From Pseudomonas gessardii (GTDB lineage Bacteria; Pseudomonadota; Gammaproteobacteria; Pseudomonadales; Pseudomonadaceae): a stretch of DNA of 54,535 nt. Below, piece by piece: positions 42,283 through 51,043 of the stretch. Location: positions 1 through 54,535 of the forward strand of contig NZ_MNPU01000040.1 in NCBI RefSeq assembly GCF_001983165.1. Direction: 5' to 3'. The notes beneath the pieces were generated by a model. That model did no database searches. It was not told the origin of the DNA and worked only from the letters and a program-made list of their open reading frames with translations. The number at the start of each line of letters is the position of its first letter. Position 1 is the stretch's first letter. The position numbers and the translations under genes are program-made.

Positions 42283-43097
42283 GCTTCGTCCTCCGGCTCA
42301 TCCACCGTCGCAGATGGCTCTCTCGCTTCCTCTGCCAATGCGTCCGCGTCATCCACTGCCACAGCACCACGACGAATGATCGGTGGCGCGAACTGGGAGC
42401 GGCGATGACCCTCAAGAATGTCCATGGGGGGCAAACCCATCTTCTCGATGGCCGCCAGAGCACGGGCATTGTTCGCTGCCATGTCATCACGGGTGACGCC
42501 AGAATGCCGATAGCGCTGCGCCTGGCCGAACAGGCTGCGCAGCAGATGGGCGCCGTCATCGATCCAGGCTTCCATGTCGACGCGGCCGATCAAGGCTGTG
42601 TGATGGGCCAATAGGGTACGACGCACCAGGGTGTCGTAGTCGGTCAGCAGGTAGACCGCCAGAAAACCCAGCTGGCTGCCGATGTACAACGGCAAGGTGA
42701 CGGGGTGGATGTTGAGGTTGTCGCCCATGTCGATCTGTGTCGGCAGGTCCTGTCTGATCCGATCCAGCTGTTGGGTCAGTTCCAGCATCCCAGCCTTGGC
42801 CTGCATCAGTTTTTCTTCGAGTTGTACGATGGCCCAGTCGGCATAGGGATCGTCCTGAGCCGCGGTTTGTTTGATCAGGTTGGTGACACTGATGTAGCCG
42901 GCCATGCCCATGATCGAGTGAACGCCTTCGCGTGCGGTCCGCCCTTGCCAGATACGGGCGGCGTGGTGAGTGTGCAGGGTCAGGGTGATGCTGCTGCGCA
43001 ATGAACCCAGGTTGAGTTGGTAATGATCGGCCACGGCGTTGTCCTCGCATTCGCTTGGACGGAAACGTTGCGGCAGATGAGGGTCAAGGACAGCCAA
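42279..43097 (-). CDS. TIGR03761 (PFL_4669) family ICE protein
   Basis: The 272-residue soluble protein has LGSLRSSITLTLHTHHAARIWQGR near the N-terminus, a helical centre and an acidic tail. TIGR03761 is a core family of these elements, placed between STY4528 and DUF3158 genes. It is coupled to the DUF3158 gene by ATGA. Confidence 0.84.
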   Translation of the reverse strand: MAVLDPHLPQRFRPSECEDNAVADHYQLNLGSLRSSITLTLHTHHAARIWQGRTAREGVHSIMGMAGYISVTNLIKQTAAQDDPYADWAIVQLEEKLMQAKAGMLELTQQLDRIRQDLPTQIDMGDNLNIHPVTLPLYIGSQLGFLAVYLLTDYDTLVRRTLLAHHTALIGRVDMEAWIDDGAHLLRSLFGQAQRYRHSGVTRDDMAANNARALAAIEKMGLPPMDILEGHRRSQFAPPIIRRGAVAVDDADALAEEAREPSATVDEPEDEA

Positions 43098-43145
43098 AAA
43101 ACTGAATGCGGTCTGTTCGGTTTGGTTTAAGAGGGCTAATTATGG

Positions 43146-43192
43146 AGACGTCAGTAGATTTGATGCCACCGGCATCAAATCTACTGACGTCT
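43146..43192. repeat. 47-base perfect palindrome (hairpin A)
   Basis: Two 22-base arms (43146-43167 and 43171-43192) are perfectly complementary around a 3-base spacer ACC. The centre GATTTGATGCC/GGCATCAAATC is repeated at 43275-43299. Hairpin A lies 49 bases upstream of the TIGR03761 start; no T-tract follows on either strand, so it is not a standard terminator. Confidence 0.75.
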
Positions 43193-43274
43193 ACGTTCAT
43201 CGAAAGAGATGTCCCGGCTTTTCCCTAAGAGTTTCATAGTTTGGTCCGATGTGTTCGTAGAGTGGAACACCATG

Positions 43275-43299
43275 GATTTGATGCCACTGGCATCAAATC
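43275..43299. repeat. 25-base palindrome (hairpin B), related to hairpin A
   Basis: GATTTGATGCCA and TGGCATCAAATC pair perfectly around a single C. It ends inside the stop codon of the STY4528-like gene. The 11-base core arms are identical to those of hairpin A, 118 bases away. Confidence 0.7.
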
Positions 43300-44489
43300 T
43301 ACTGAGGTCCACCGCGTTTGCCACGCAGTTGGCGCAGCTCATTCAGGCACGCTTGTGCGAGGGCAGACGCGGGTTCGCCCTGTTGTCGAGATGGCCGCGA
43401 GGGAGCGGGTGGAGGTGATTCTGCAATGGGTGAAGGTTCGGCCTGACCTGCCCAAGGACGAAAGTCACCTTTCAGTGCGCGCTGGATCAGGCCCATCAGA
43501 TACGCCGCTGGCTTGCGGATTCCACCGGCCGCACAACGTGCTCCCGCTTCGTTGAGCACCGCCTGCCGATCCGCTGGTTTGAGTTTGTTCAGCGCCACGG
43601 CGACGGCCTGACGCTCGCTTGGGCTCAGGTGCAGCGCAGCGGGCCAGTGCAGGTTATCCACCGCTGCGGTCGCGCGCGGTACTGTACAAATACTTTCTTT
43701 TAATACAGTACAGGCGGCGTTCGGATTCCGAACGGTGTCTGAAACATTGACGTTCAGGCCCGGTTCGGAATCCGAACGAGGGCCTGCACGATTCCGAACG
43801 CGGTGATCTTCCTCCCGTTCGGAATCGTGGAAGGCATCAACGGCTGGCTGATCCAATCCTTGCTGCGTCCAGTGTTCGCCCCAGCTGTCGAGCCGCGTCG
43901 GTAACCGATCACGATCGATATTCGTGTCCTGGCGGACTTCCTCCACAACGTGCTGAGCGACAATACGCACCGCCTTCGTCGCATGACCGAGGGCATGCCC
44001 GACCAGCGCCAGGTAATCCTGATCCAGTTCCATGGCTTCGGCGGGGGTTAACGGCTCATCGTGCAGAACATACAGAAAACCTTGAAGACGTCCGCTGAGC
44101 TGATCGCGTCCGCGACTCACCAAACTGAGCCAGCGCGTCAACCTGAGCATCGTCAACACCCGAGCAATGGTTTCACGGGAGGCTGACGCACCGTAGGGCA
44201 CGCTCGACAGGTAAGGCTGCAAATCCTCATAGCGCGGCGTGACCACGCCCTGGCCTTGCAGCATGAGTCGAAACACCTGCCAGGCATTGCGTTCCAACGG
44301 CGTCAACCGACTATCCAACAGCAGCCGACGTGGCACGACTTCGTGAGATTGGCCACTGAATAGAAAGCCAGCTTGCAGGGCCTGGTTGGAGGGTTGTTCA
44401 GTGGTAGGGCGTACGGGCCAGCGTTCACTCAGATGCTGGGTGCATTGCTGCAGGACACGCTGCCAACGACTGGAAGGGGCTGTGTTCAT
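43299..44489 (-). CDS. STY4528-like ICE replication protein
   Basis: This 396-residue protein has a conserved N-terminal helical region (RLTPLERNAWQVFRLMLQ, SRETIARVLTMLRLTRWLSL, a winged-helix-like reader) and a disordered C-terminal third. STY4528-family proteins are labelled pathogenicity-island replication proteins. The ATG at 44489 overlaps the DUF2857 stop by four bases; a longer opening to 44732 only copies that gene in another frame. Confidence 0.78.
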   Translation of the reverse strand: MNTAPSSRWQRVLQQCTQHLSERWPVRPTTEQPSNQALQAGFLFSGQSHEVVPRRLLLDSRLTPLERNAWQVFRLMLQGQGVVTPRYEDLQPYLSSVPYGASASRETIARVLTMLRLTRWLSLVSRGRDQLSGRLQGFLYVLHDEPLTPAEAMELDQDYLALVGHALGHATKAVRIVAQHVVEEVRQDTNIDRDRLPTRLDSWGEHWTQQGLDQPAVDAFHDSEREEDHRVRNRAGPRSDSEPGLNVNVSDTVRNPNAACTVLKESICTVPRATAAVDNLHWPAALHLSPSERQAVAVALNKLKPADRQAVLNEAGARCAAGGIRKPAAYLMGLIQRALKGDFRPWAGQAEPSPIAESPPPAPSRPSRQQGEPASALAQACLNELRQLRGKRGGPQ

Positions 44490-45034
44490 GTGCCGTTGCT
44501 GTACTGGTCGATTTGTTGCCAGACGATGGTCAAGCTGATCTGTTGCTCCTCCGCCAGCATCATCATGGCGTCGAGCTGGTCCTCGGTACTGTCCTGAGCG
44601 CGTAGTTGGCACCAACGCTGCCAGAGCGCATGCTCCTGCGCCTCGCTCAAATTCTGAGGGCGACCTTTTCGGGTTTCTATCTTGAGCAGACGTCGACGCA
44701 GGGCGGTTTCCGAATGCGCCAAGCCAAAGCATTGGTACATGATGGTGCTGCTGGCGCCGAGCTTGAGCGCGCGGTTGATCAAGCGCTCGTTCTGCTCGTC
44801 ACGTTCGGCTTGCTCGATCAACCGATGCAGCACCGGCGAGTCAATCTTGATCTCAACCCAGGGGATGGTTGCATGGGCCAGGCGCGACAACGTAGTGGGC
44901 GGTAAGGATTGCAACAGGTAGATGTCGTCCTCACCCAGTCCGAGTGCCTTGCAGCGCTGCAGGTTACCCTGGCGCAGCTCATGCAGTATCTGGGTCAGCA
45001 TGGCCTGGTTGAGCACATTGAAGGACAGGTTCAT
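44486..45034 (-). CDS. DUF2857 protein, possible ICE activator subunit
   Basis: The 182-residue protein is all-helical with SSTIMYQCFGLAHSETALRRRLL, a helix-turn-helix-like stretch as in FlhC/DUF2857 proteins. In ICEclc a DUF2857 protein from this gene group is a subunit of the BisDC activator that switches on transfer (from memory). It is coupled to parB and to the STY4528-like gene by ATGA overlaps. Confidence 0.75.
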   Translation of the reverse strand: MNLSFNVLNQAMLTQILHELRQGNLQRCKALGLGEDDIYLLQSLPPTTLSRLAHATIPWVEIKIDSPVLHRLIEQAERDEQNERLINRALKLGASSTIMYQCFGLAHSETALRRRLLKIETRKGRPQNLSEAQEHALWQRWCQLRAQDSTEDQLDAMMMLAEEQQISLTIVWQQIDQYSNGT

Positions 45035-46617
45035 GGCAGCTCCTTCGGTGAGCTATCTTCAGGGGGAATCGTTAAGTCGATCAGACGCCGGGCCAGGCGG
45101 ATCAGGCGATACAGTTTGATTAACAGCCTGTCGGGCAGCCGCTCCAGTCCCACGTCCACGGCGGGACGATTTGTGAGCGGGAGTTGATAGATCCCCAGCA
45201 ACAATTGGCCGAACAGCGCTGACGGCAGTTGCTTACGATCTTCCCAGTTGACGTCGTCTTGAGCGCGCAGCAGGGCCATGAGCAGTAGGTGAACGCCGGT
45301 TGCGTGAGGCGCTGCAAGATCAACTCGCTCGATGTTCAGGGCGAAGCCCAAGCCAAGCGGCTGACCGATGATGCTCTCGGGGTATCCGGCATAGGCCGCC
45401 ATTTCTCGCGCCAGTCCGGCAATGGCTAAACGCAGTTGTTCGGGTGTATCCAGCGTTGGTGTGATCGTCCAGAGGTCGTCGATTGGGCAGGTTTCGACTG
45501 GAGACGTCGCTTTGGTGGCTATCTCGCGATCGATTTGCTCACGAATCTGTTGAACGCGTGATCGAGGATTGACCGCTGGTGAAACATTTTTTTCGGGTTC
45601 TGCGAGCAGTTCTTCTGAAACTGACTCTATCCTGCTCTCGACCTGGGTTGATTGTGATTCAGTGTCGGAGGAGGGCGGTTCTGCCGCGGCTTCATGTTCG
45701 CTTGGCGAATAGATGTTCTCTGAGGGCCTGGTAGTGACAGCCCCAGGCGTGGATACGACCCGTTGGGTATCGCTCAGCTCCAGGGCCAGCATACGGTAGG
45801 ACTGTCCGAGCAAGCGGCTCATGCGTTCGAGTAATTCATCCTGGATCTTCTCAAGATCAAAGGATTCAGGATCGCAATCGAAGTAACCCATGGATTCCAG
45901 CCAGAACTCTGCAAATGCAACTGTGGCAGTTGGATAACGGTTCCAGATTCGCTCAGCCTGACTACGTAGACCGATCAGACGCTCTATCTGAGGCTTACCC
46001 AACCCGGCATACAGAGTTTGTGGAATGGCGGGTAATAAGTGTTCGAGGGTGTCCAGCATCCGGCTGATGTGCGACTGTGAAATCGGATAGCCCCCAGCGG
46101 CAAGACGTCGAGCCAGCTCCCGTTGTGAGAGCTGTGGGCCATCCGATTCAAGCATGGTTTTGAGTTTGGCTACCGCCAGAGCCCGTTCGATGAACGTGAG
46201 TTGGCCGTGCAGATCGCTTTCCGCCAAATGGCCGAGTAGGGCGTTGGTTTCATTGCTCCAAGGTCGGAACAGGCAGTGAATCCGAAAGAAACGCTCGTCG
46301 CGAGTTTCCTGCCACAGCTCGCCGAGAATCGCCAAGCGCGTATTACCGCCGTTGCGGATGATGAAATAGGTTTCTCCCGGGCGACGGGTAATCGGCGGTG
46401 GTTGATCCAGCCCGCGTTCACGGATCGAAGCCTTGATATCGTCATACAGCGGATTACGAATGAATCGAGGGTTGTGTTCGTAGGGCCGCAACTGCTCCAG
46501 AGTGACCAGCATAGGCGTGTCAGTAAGTGGATCGGATAGCCGCTCCAGTTCTGGACCTCGAGGGAAGTGGTCCTGGTGCAGCTTGTCGGTGATCTGCGCC
46601 TGACTGAGCTTCTTCAT
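45031..46617 (-). CDS. parB: ParB-family ICE partition protein
   Basis: A 528-residue ParB-like protein. The N-terminal nuclease-like domain has LEQLRPYEHNPRFIRN and IIRNGGNTRLAILGEL; a helix-turn-helix follows (SQRELARRLAAGGYPISQSHISRML). A long C-terminal extension (about 300 residues) is poorly conserved. With ParA it stabilises the excised ICE or regulates its genes. Confidence 0.88.
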   Translation of the reverse strand: MKKLSQAQITDKLHQDHFPRGPELERLSDPLTDTPMLVTLEQLRPYEHNPRFIRNPLYDDIKASIRERGLDQPPPITRRPGETYFIIRNGGNTRLAILGELWQETRDERFFRIHCLFRPWSNETNALLGHLAESDLHGQLTFIERALAVAKLKTMLESDGPQLSQRELARRLAAGGYPISQSHISRMLDTLEHLLPAIPQTLYAGLGKPQIERLIGLRSQAERIWNRYPTATVAFAEFWLESMGYFDCDPESFDLEKIQDELLERMSRLLGQSYRMLALELSDTQRVVSTPGAVTTRPSENIYSPSEHEAAAEPPSSDTESQSTQVESRIESVSEELLAEPEKNVSPAVNPRSRVQQIREQIDREIATKATSPVETCPIDDLWTITPTLDTPEQLRLAIAGLAREMAAYAGYPESIIGQPLGLGFALNIERVDLAAPHATGVHLLLMALLRAQDDVNWEDRKQLPSALFGQLLLGIYQLPLTNRPAVDVGLERLPDRLLIKLYRLIRLARRLIDLTIPPEDSSPKELP

Positions 46618-46631
46618 CGGAACAACCTCAG

Positions 46632-46841
46632 TTAACGCCGGTTACGCAAATGGTCACCGACCTCGAACTTGACGATCTTGGCAGTCCCCGAACCTTCGAA
46701 ATGTCTGGAAAGCTCTGCGAGGAGCCAACCCATGGCCGAGCGTCCACCCTGCAGGCGAAAGACGACAGTGCAGTATTCATCGCCAGATGGGTGGTGTGGT
46801 CGAGTGAATGGTGGAGCGATGATGGGAAGTTGATCCAACAT
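46632..46841 (-). CDS. Small protein between parA and parB (shi position)
   Basis: The 69-residue protein starts MLDQLPIIAPPFTRPHHPSG and ends KFEVGDHLRNRR. In ICEclc a small gene named shi lies at this spot (memory). No domain is recognised. The longer open frame to 47078 runs into parA and has no better start. Confidence 0.5.
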   Translation of the reverse strand: MLDQLPIIAPPFTRPHHPSGDEYCTVVFRLQGGRSAMGWLLAELSRHFEGSGTAKIVKFEVGDHLRNRR

Positions 46842-46926
46842 CAGAAGACTCCTTGCCAAACGCTGTTGGCTATAAGGTCGAGCAAACACAATGATTGGGC
46901 GAGAAGTGCCGGCATGGTGAATGGTG

Positions 46927-47769
46927 TCATTTAACCTCCGTGCACCTGCCCACCCTAGAAATCGCTTCGCGCCATTCCGGAAACAACTCGATGGCCAGCG
47001 CTTGCATGGTTTCCATCGCGGATGGCGAGCGTCGTTCCCGTGACTGGCGTGTCTCGACTCGGTGGACCGGTAGGCCAAGGGAGGCGGCGTTGAGGTACGC
47101 CACTCGCTCCGGAATTGCGGTGTCTAGAACCGAGATGTTGTTAGCCCCTGCGAAGGTCTCGCGCAGGCCACGGATGATCATCCGGGTGTCCACTCGAATG
47201 GCATTCACCTGGTTCAGGAGCAGTCGTAAGGGTGGGGGTGGAATGCCCAGGTGGCGGAAAGGTTCGAGTTCGCTGAGTAGCTTCAAGGTGCCACGCTGCA
47301 GTTCGCGGGCGGCGAGCATTTCCGGGGTGATGGGAGAGAGGGCAAGGTCGGAGGCCAGGATGGCCATCTCCAGCAGCACGCTACGCGCACCTTGGGTGTC
47401 GATCAAAAGCAGGTCGTAACGGGCGCGGAAGTTGTCGAGCAGATTGCGTAGGCGTAATCGCCCGTCAGGGGCGTGCAGCAGCAAGGTACTCAGTCGACCT
47501 TGATCGTCGTTGGAGACGATCAGATCGAGCCCTGCAATCACTGTCCTGGAAATAATCTGGGCAGGCATAGCTAGGTTGAGTGCGATGAACTCGTACGCAC
47601 CGACATCAGCCTTCTGGCTCAAGGCGTAATAGCTGGAGAGGGTGGGTTGGCTATCCAGATCCAGTAGCAGGACGCGTAGGCCTGCGTCAGCCAGTAGGCC
47701 GCCGAGATTGGCGGCTACTGTGGTTTTGCCCACCCCGCCTTTGGTGGAAACCACCGATACCACACGCAT
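46927..47769 (-). CDS. parA: ParA-family ICE partition ATPase
   Basis: A 280-residue Walker-type ATPase with deviant Walker A KGGVGKTT at residues 10-17 and the LLIDTQGA switch near residue 120. ParA/Soj homologues are needed for maintenance of excised ICEs in Pseudomonas. It starts four bases after the alpA stop, so the two are co-transcribed. Confidence 0.93.
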   Translation of the reverse strand: MRVVSVVSTKGGVGKTTVAANLGGLLADAGLRVLLLDLDSQPTLSSYYALSQKADVGAYEFIALNLAMPAQIISRTVIAGLDLIVSNDDQGRLSTLLLHAPDGRLRLRNLLDNFRARYDLLLIDTQGARSVLLEMAILASDLALSPITPEMLAARELQRGTLKLLSELEPFRHLGIPPPPLRLLLNQVNAIRVDTRMIIRGLRETFAGANNISVLDTAIPERVAYLNAASLGLPVHRVETRQSRERRSPSAMETMQALAIELFPEWREAISRVGRCTEVK

Positions 47770-47773
47770 GGCA

Positions 47774-48004
47774 TCAGGCCTGTTTGCCTAAGCGTTCAAC
47801 GACCCACTGCTCGATTTCTAGCGAGTCCCAACCGACTGCCCGCAATCCAATGCGTTTAGCCTGAGGGAATTTACCTTCCTTCATCAGGTTGTAGATGTGC
47901 GCGCGTTTGAAGCCGGTTTTTCGCTCCACCTCGTCACGTCGCATGATGTGGCGTTCTACCTGCAGTTGAGGTGCTTCAACGATGGGTAAGGATTGGCTGG
48001 ACAT
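47774..48004 (-). CDS. alpA: AlpA-family regulator
   Basis: The 76-residue protein is a MerR-like AlpA domain: IMRRDEVERKTGFKRAHIYNLMKEGKFP and then LRAVGWDSLEIEQWV. AlpA opens the regulatory operon in ICEclc-class elements. GGAG sits nine bases upstream of the ATG at 48004; a GTG at 48013 is also in frame. Two palindromic operators lie 75-107 bases upstream. Confidence 0.9.
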   Translation of the reverse strand: MSSQSLPIVEAPQLQVERHIMRRDEVERKTGFKRAHIYNLMKEGKFPQAKRIGLRAVGWDSLEIEQWVVERLGKQA

Positions 48005-48078
48005 GCTGGTCACTCCTGGCGCCGATTGGCGCGTGGTGGGAAGTGACCTGAATTGAATAGCAGAAGTGGGGGAGAGTC

Positions 48079-48111
48079 ATTGCACTGCAATCAGAGGTAT
48101 TGCAGTGCAAT
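48079..48111. promoter_or_regulatory. Twin palindromic operator upstream of alpA
   Basis: ATTGCA-C-TGCAAT (48079-48091) and ATTGCA-G-TGCAAT (48099-48111) are two 13-base dyads with identical half-sites. Their centres are 20 bases apart, about two helix turns, and together they form one larger inverted repeat. This looks like a cooperative binding site for the regulator of the alpA promoter. Confidence 0.7.
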
Positions 48112-48119
48112 TGCTCCAC

Positions 48120-48872
48120 TCAGATACCTTTTTTGAGTATGCGATTGGCTGCGGCGAACTTTGCATCCAGCGTGCGTTTGCTCAGGCCAGGATCGTCTTT
48201 GCGATGAGCTGAGATGGAATTGACGATGGAGGATTGACTATCAAATACTGAGTGCGGTTTACCTGATGGCGAGTGTCCTAAGATTAGTTCAAGCAACGCC
48301 CCTATGACTTTCAGGTAGCCGATTTCACTGCGGTCACTGAGTTTACTGTTGGACTTTAGTAACTGATGGATATTTTCTCTTTCCAACCCCATTGCCTCAA
48401 GCTCATCGAGTAGTTGTTGATAAGACGCTTCTATATTTTTTATCCGCAATTGCATTGCATCTCGGTCGGCTTGTAAGGCCAGATAGGTGCCAGGGCTGAT
48501 AGCTCCTTGTTGGTTGAAGGACTGTTCGAAAAGAAAGCTTGGTCTTTGGTCAGGGTAGTAGCGCGCCATCCAAACTCTGAGGTCAGTATGGCGGATAGTT
48601 ATCTGACTGCAATCGATGGGCGTGCCAATCGTGACCGACACGCCGAAGCAGCCATAGGCCAGGTCGCCATGGCGAATGGCATCTATAATTTTTTCGGTAT
48701 TTGCCTGTAGGCACGGCCATTGGGGGAAGTATTTTGACAGGAGCGCAGGACATTCCCAAGCCGATTCTAGTATTTGGGTTTCATGAGCCATGAGATTGCA
48801 CCAGCGTATAGCTGCGTCAATGGGCCGATAAAAAATTTTTGCAAAAACGTTGTAGCTGTCGGGTTCATACAT
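48120..48872 (-). CDS. ICE protein of unknown function (250 aa)
   Basis: A soluble protein of 250 residues with a central coiled coil (about 125-165) and a C-terminal helical part (SKRTLDAKFAAANRILKKGI). It lies just upstream of the alpA operator region. It has no domain I can name; small genes here in related ICEs are often unannotated. It could be a regulator, which is inference from position only. Confidence 0.6.
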   Translation of the reverse strand: MYEPDSYNVFAKIFYRPIDAAIRWCNLMAHETQILESAWECPALLSKYFPQWPCLQANTEKIIDAIRHGDLAYGCFGVSVTIGTPIDCSQITIRHTDLRVWMARYYPDQRPSFLFEQSFNQQGAISPGTYLALQADRDAMQLRIKNIEASYQQLLDELEAMGLERENIHQLLKSNSKLSDRSEIGYLKVIGALLELILGHSPSGKPHSVFDSQSSIVNSISAHRKDDPGLSKRTLDAKFAAANRILKKGI

Positions 48873-49120
48873 AGGAGCAGCCTCATATTCGAGGGAGCAG
48901 ATCCGCTAACTACGTTTTTATGGCCTTTACTAGCTGGGCTTCCGTGCGGCAACTGTCCCTTGATTCGGTTTTATTTGTTGGTAAATCGATATCCTTTTTT
49001 TCGTGAGAGATCCGAGCATTAAGCACCTAATGCACTCTGGTTATCGAGTTCTTACGCTTGTTTCAATTGACGATTTAGACGCACAGCACCACGGTGCTTC
49101 TCCCAATAACCTATGCATCG

Positions 49121-50608
49121 CTAGACTTTGAAAGAGCTTATTCTGTGGTGTAGCAACTGACTTTGCTTATTCAGGAGTCGTGCTCCATCAGCCAGGTCAT
49201 TGACATAGTGGGAGACTCCATCACTCAGTCGGTGAATGGTGATGATATTTTCGTTCACCGTTTCCGCGACAGTACTCTGCTCCTGAGCAGCCAAAGCAAT
49301 GTGTTGGTTCATTTCATTGATGCCCTGAATGTTTTCGCTGATTCGCGTCAGGAACTCACCGACTTGCCGTGAGGTGCCCACCGCATCCTGCAGCGCATTC
49401 TGGCAACCCTCCATGGCTTCTCGTGCCTGATGCGCTGCGCCCTGTAACTGGGTGACAATATTTTCAATGACTTCGGTCGACTGGCGGGTTTTTAGCGCCA
49501 GGGCACGGACTTCGTCAGCGACCACGGCAAATCCTCGTCCTTGCTCACCGGCTCGTGCGGCTTCGATGGCGGCGTTCAGGGCGAGAAGGTTGGTCTGCTC
49601 GGCGATCCCGCGAATAGTGACCACCATCGCACCGATCCCCTCGCTGTCTCGCATCAAGTCACCCAGTTTCAGAGCGGTATGGGCTATCTGTGTCCCCAGG
49701 CGTTCGACCATTTGCTGGCTGGCGTCCATCATGGCGTTCCCTTCGCAGACATGGGCTGCCGACTCGCGTGTTTGTGCGCTAGTGCTCGAGGCGTGTCTGG
49801 CAACCTGGATGGCGGATCGAGCGAGTTGCTGCACGGAAGCGGCTACGGATTCGACCTGCTGAACCTGCTGGGCGGTAGCGTGCGAGGTGTGACCAGTTGT
49901 TATGTCCATTTCACCGGCATGCTGATCGAGAGCGCTAGAGACGAGCCCGACATCCGCAATCAGGTTCGATAGCCGTTCAAGCACTAGGTTGAAGTTGCCA
50001 GCCAACTCACCAATTTCATCAGGGCAACTGGCATCTAGGCGTTTACTCAAGTCAGCTTCACCTCGTGCTATCTGCGCCAGGCAAAGGCTGACCTCTTTGA
50101 CTGGTCGCAGAATGTGACGCCGGGTCAATAGCCACACAGTCCCCAAGGTAGCGAGCAACAAAACTGCGGTGACTGCCAAGTTTTGCAGTAATACAGTTTT
50201 CAGGGTCGTTCTCAGCGCCTGGTTGTTGAACTCAATATCCAGCATAGCCAGCGCCTGACCATGATGCATTACCTGTGTGTTGAGCCGGAAGGAGACATTA
50301 GCCGCGTTTTTCTGACTGACAGAAGTTGAACGTTGCGTACGGGAATCGCGCACCGTTAGTCCATTAACATCGGGGGCGCGCAACAGTTCATTCAGCAAGT
50401 TTTCGATCTGAGCCTGATTACCACTCGCGAGCGGTTCGCTTAGGGATTGTGCCGCAAGCTCAAGTAACGTAGTGGCTTGCCTGAGTTGCTGTCTGCTCAA
50501 CTCCCGAGACGTGAATTGATAGTTGAGCGTCGCGACAGCGAGTGAAACGCAAAGCATGACCAGTGTGAGCGTCATCATCATTTTGCCTGCGAGCGAATAT
50601 TGCATCAT
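49121..50608 (-). CDS. Methyl-accepting chemotaxis protein
   Basis: This 495-residue transducer has transmembrane helices at about 8-28 and 139-160 around a periplasmic sensor domain of roughly 110 residues, then a HAMP domain (to about 215) and the signalling hairpin tip EQTNLLALNAAIEAARAGEQGRGFAVVADEVR. The ligand is unknown. It is not part of the ICE core and lies next to catabolic-type cargo. Confidence 0.93.
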   Translation of the reverse strand: MMQYSLAGKMMMTLTLVMLCVSLAVATLNYQFTSRELSRQQLRQATTLLELAAQSLSEPLASGNQAQIENLLNELLRAPDVNGLTVRDSRTQRSTSVSQKNAANVSFRLNTQVMHHGQALAMLDIEFNNQALRTTLKTVLLQNLAVTAVLLLATLGTVWLLTRRHILRPVKEVSLCLAQIARGEADLSKRLDASCPDEIGELAGNFNLVLERLSNLIADVGLVSSALDQHAGEMDITTGHTSHATAQQVQQVESVAASVQQLARSAIQVARHASSTSAQTRESAAHVCEGNAMMDASQQMVERLGTQIAHTALKLGDLMRDSEGIGAMVVTIRGIAEQTNLLALNAAIEAARAGEQGRGFAVVADEVRALALKTRQSTEVIENIVTQLQGAAHQAREAMEGCQNALQDAVGTSRQVGEFLTRISENIQGINEMNQHIALAAQEQSTVAETVNENIITIHRLSDGVSHYVNDLADGARLLNKQSQLLHHRISSFKV

Positions 50609-51043
50609 GGATCTCGTTTTATTGGCGTGGTCTTTCAGCAGAAACGATGCAGGGTTAATTTCATCCTGATGCGACTCGCGGCATTGCGGAGTAGGCGAGA
50701 TAATCGGCGAAACGCGGATCTGAAATTTGTGTAGAATTAAGAATTACTGAGGTAGCACAAGTCATAGGCGATCTCGGTGTGAACGACGGATATGTTCTCG
50801 GTAGCGCTAATCTTCAGTGCAGCCGGACAAACGCAAAAGACACACGAACGGCTATTGTGCTCGGTAGGAGTTACCTGCAGATTGCCGTTCAGCTCGTTGA
50901 GGCCCACCTTCCATTTGTCGACCCACTTCCATATCCAATATTTATTTCGACGAACGGTTAACTTGGAAGCCAACGCGTCCGTGGCGGGGAAGAGTTGAGC
51001 GCCACCTCGACGTATCGCTACATCGAGGATAATGCTCTTGACC
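50609..51043. other. Intergenic region without recognised gene
   Basis: The 435 bases between the chemotaxis gene and the MetA-like gene hold short opposing open frames (60-78 codons) that I cannot support. The chemotaxis promoter should lie at the left side, on the minus strand. No hairpin or repeat stands out. Confidence 0.4.

Noticed and set aside
48873..49120. ICE attachment site next to the alpA end
   Set aside because: No tRNA 3' end or other att-like repeat is visible here, so the element boundary was not placed.
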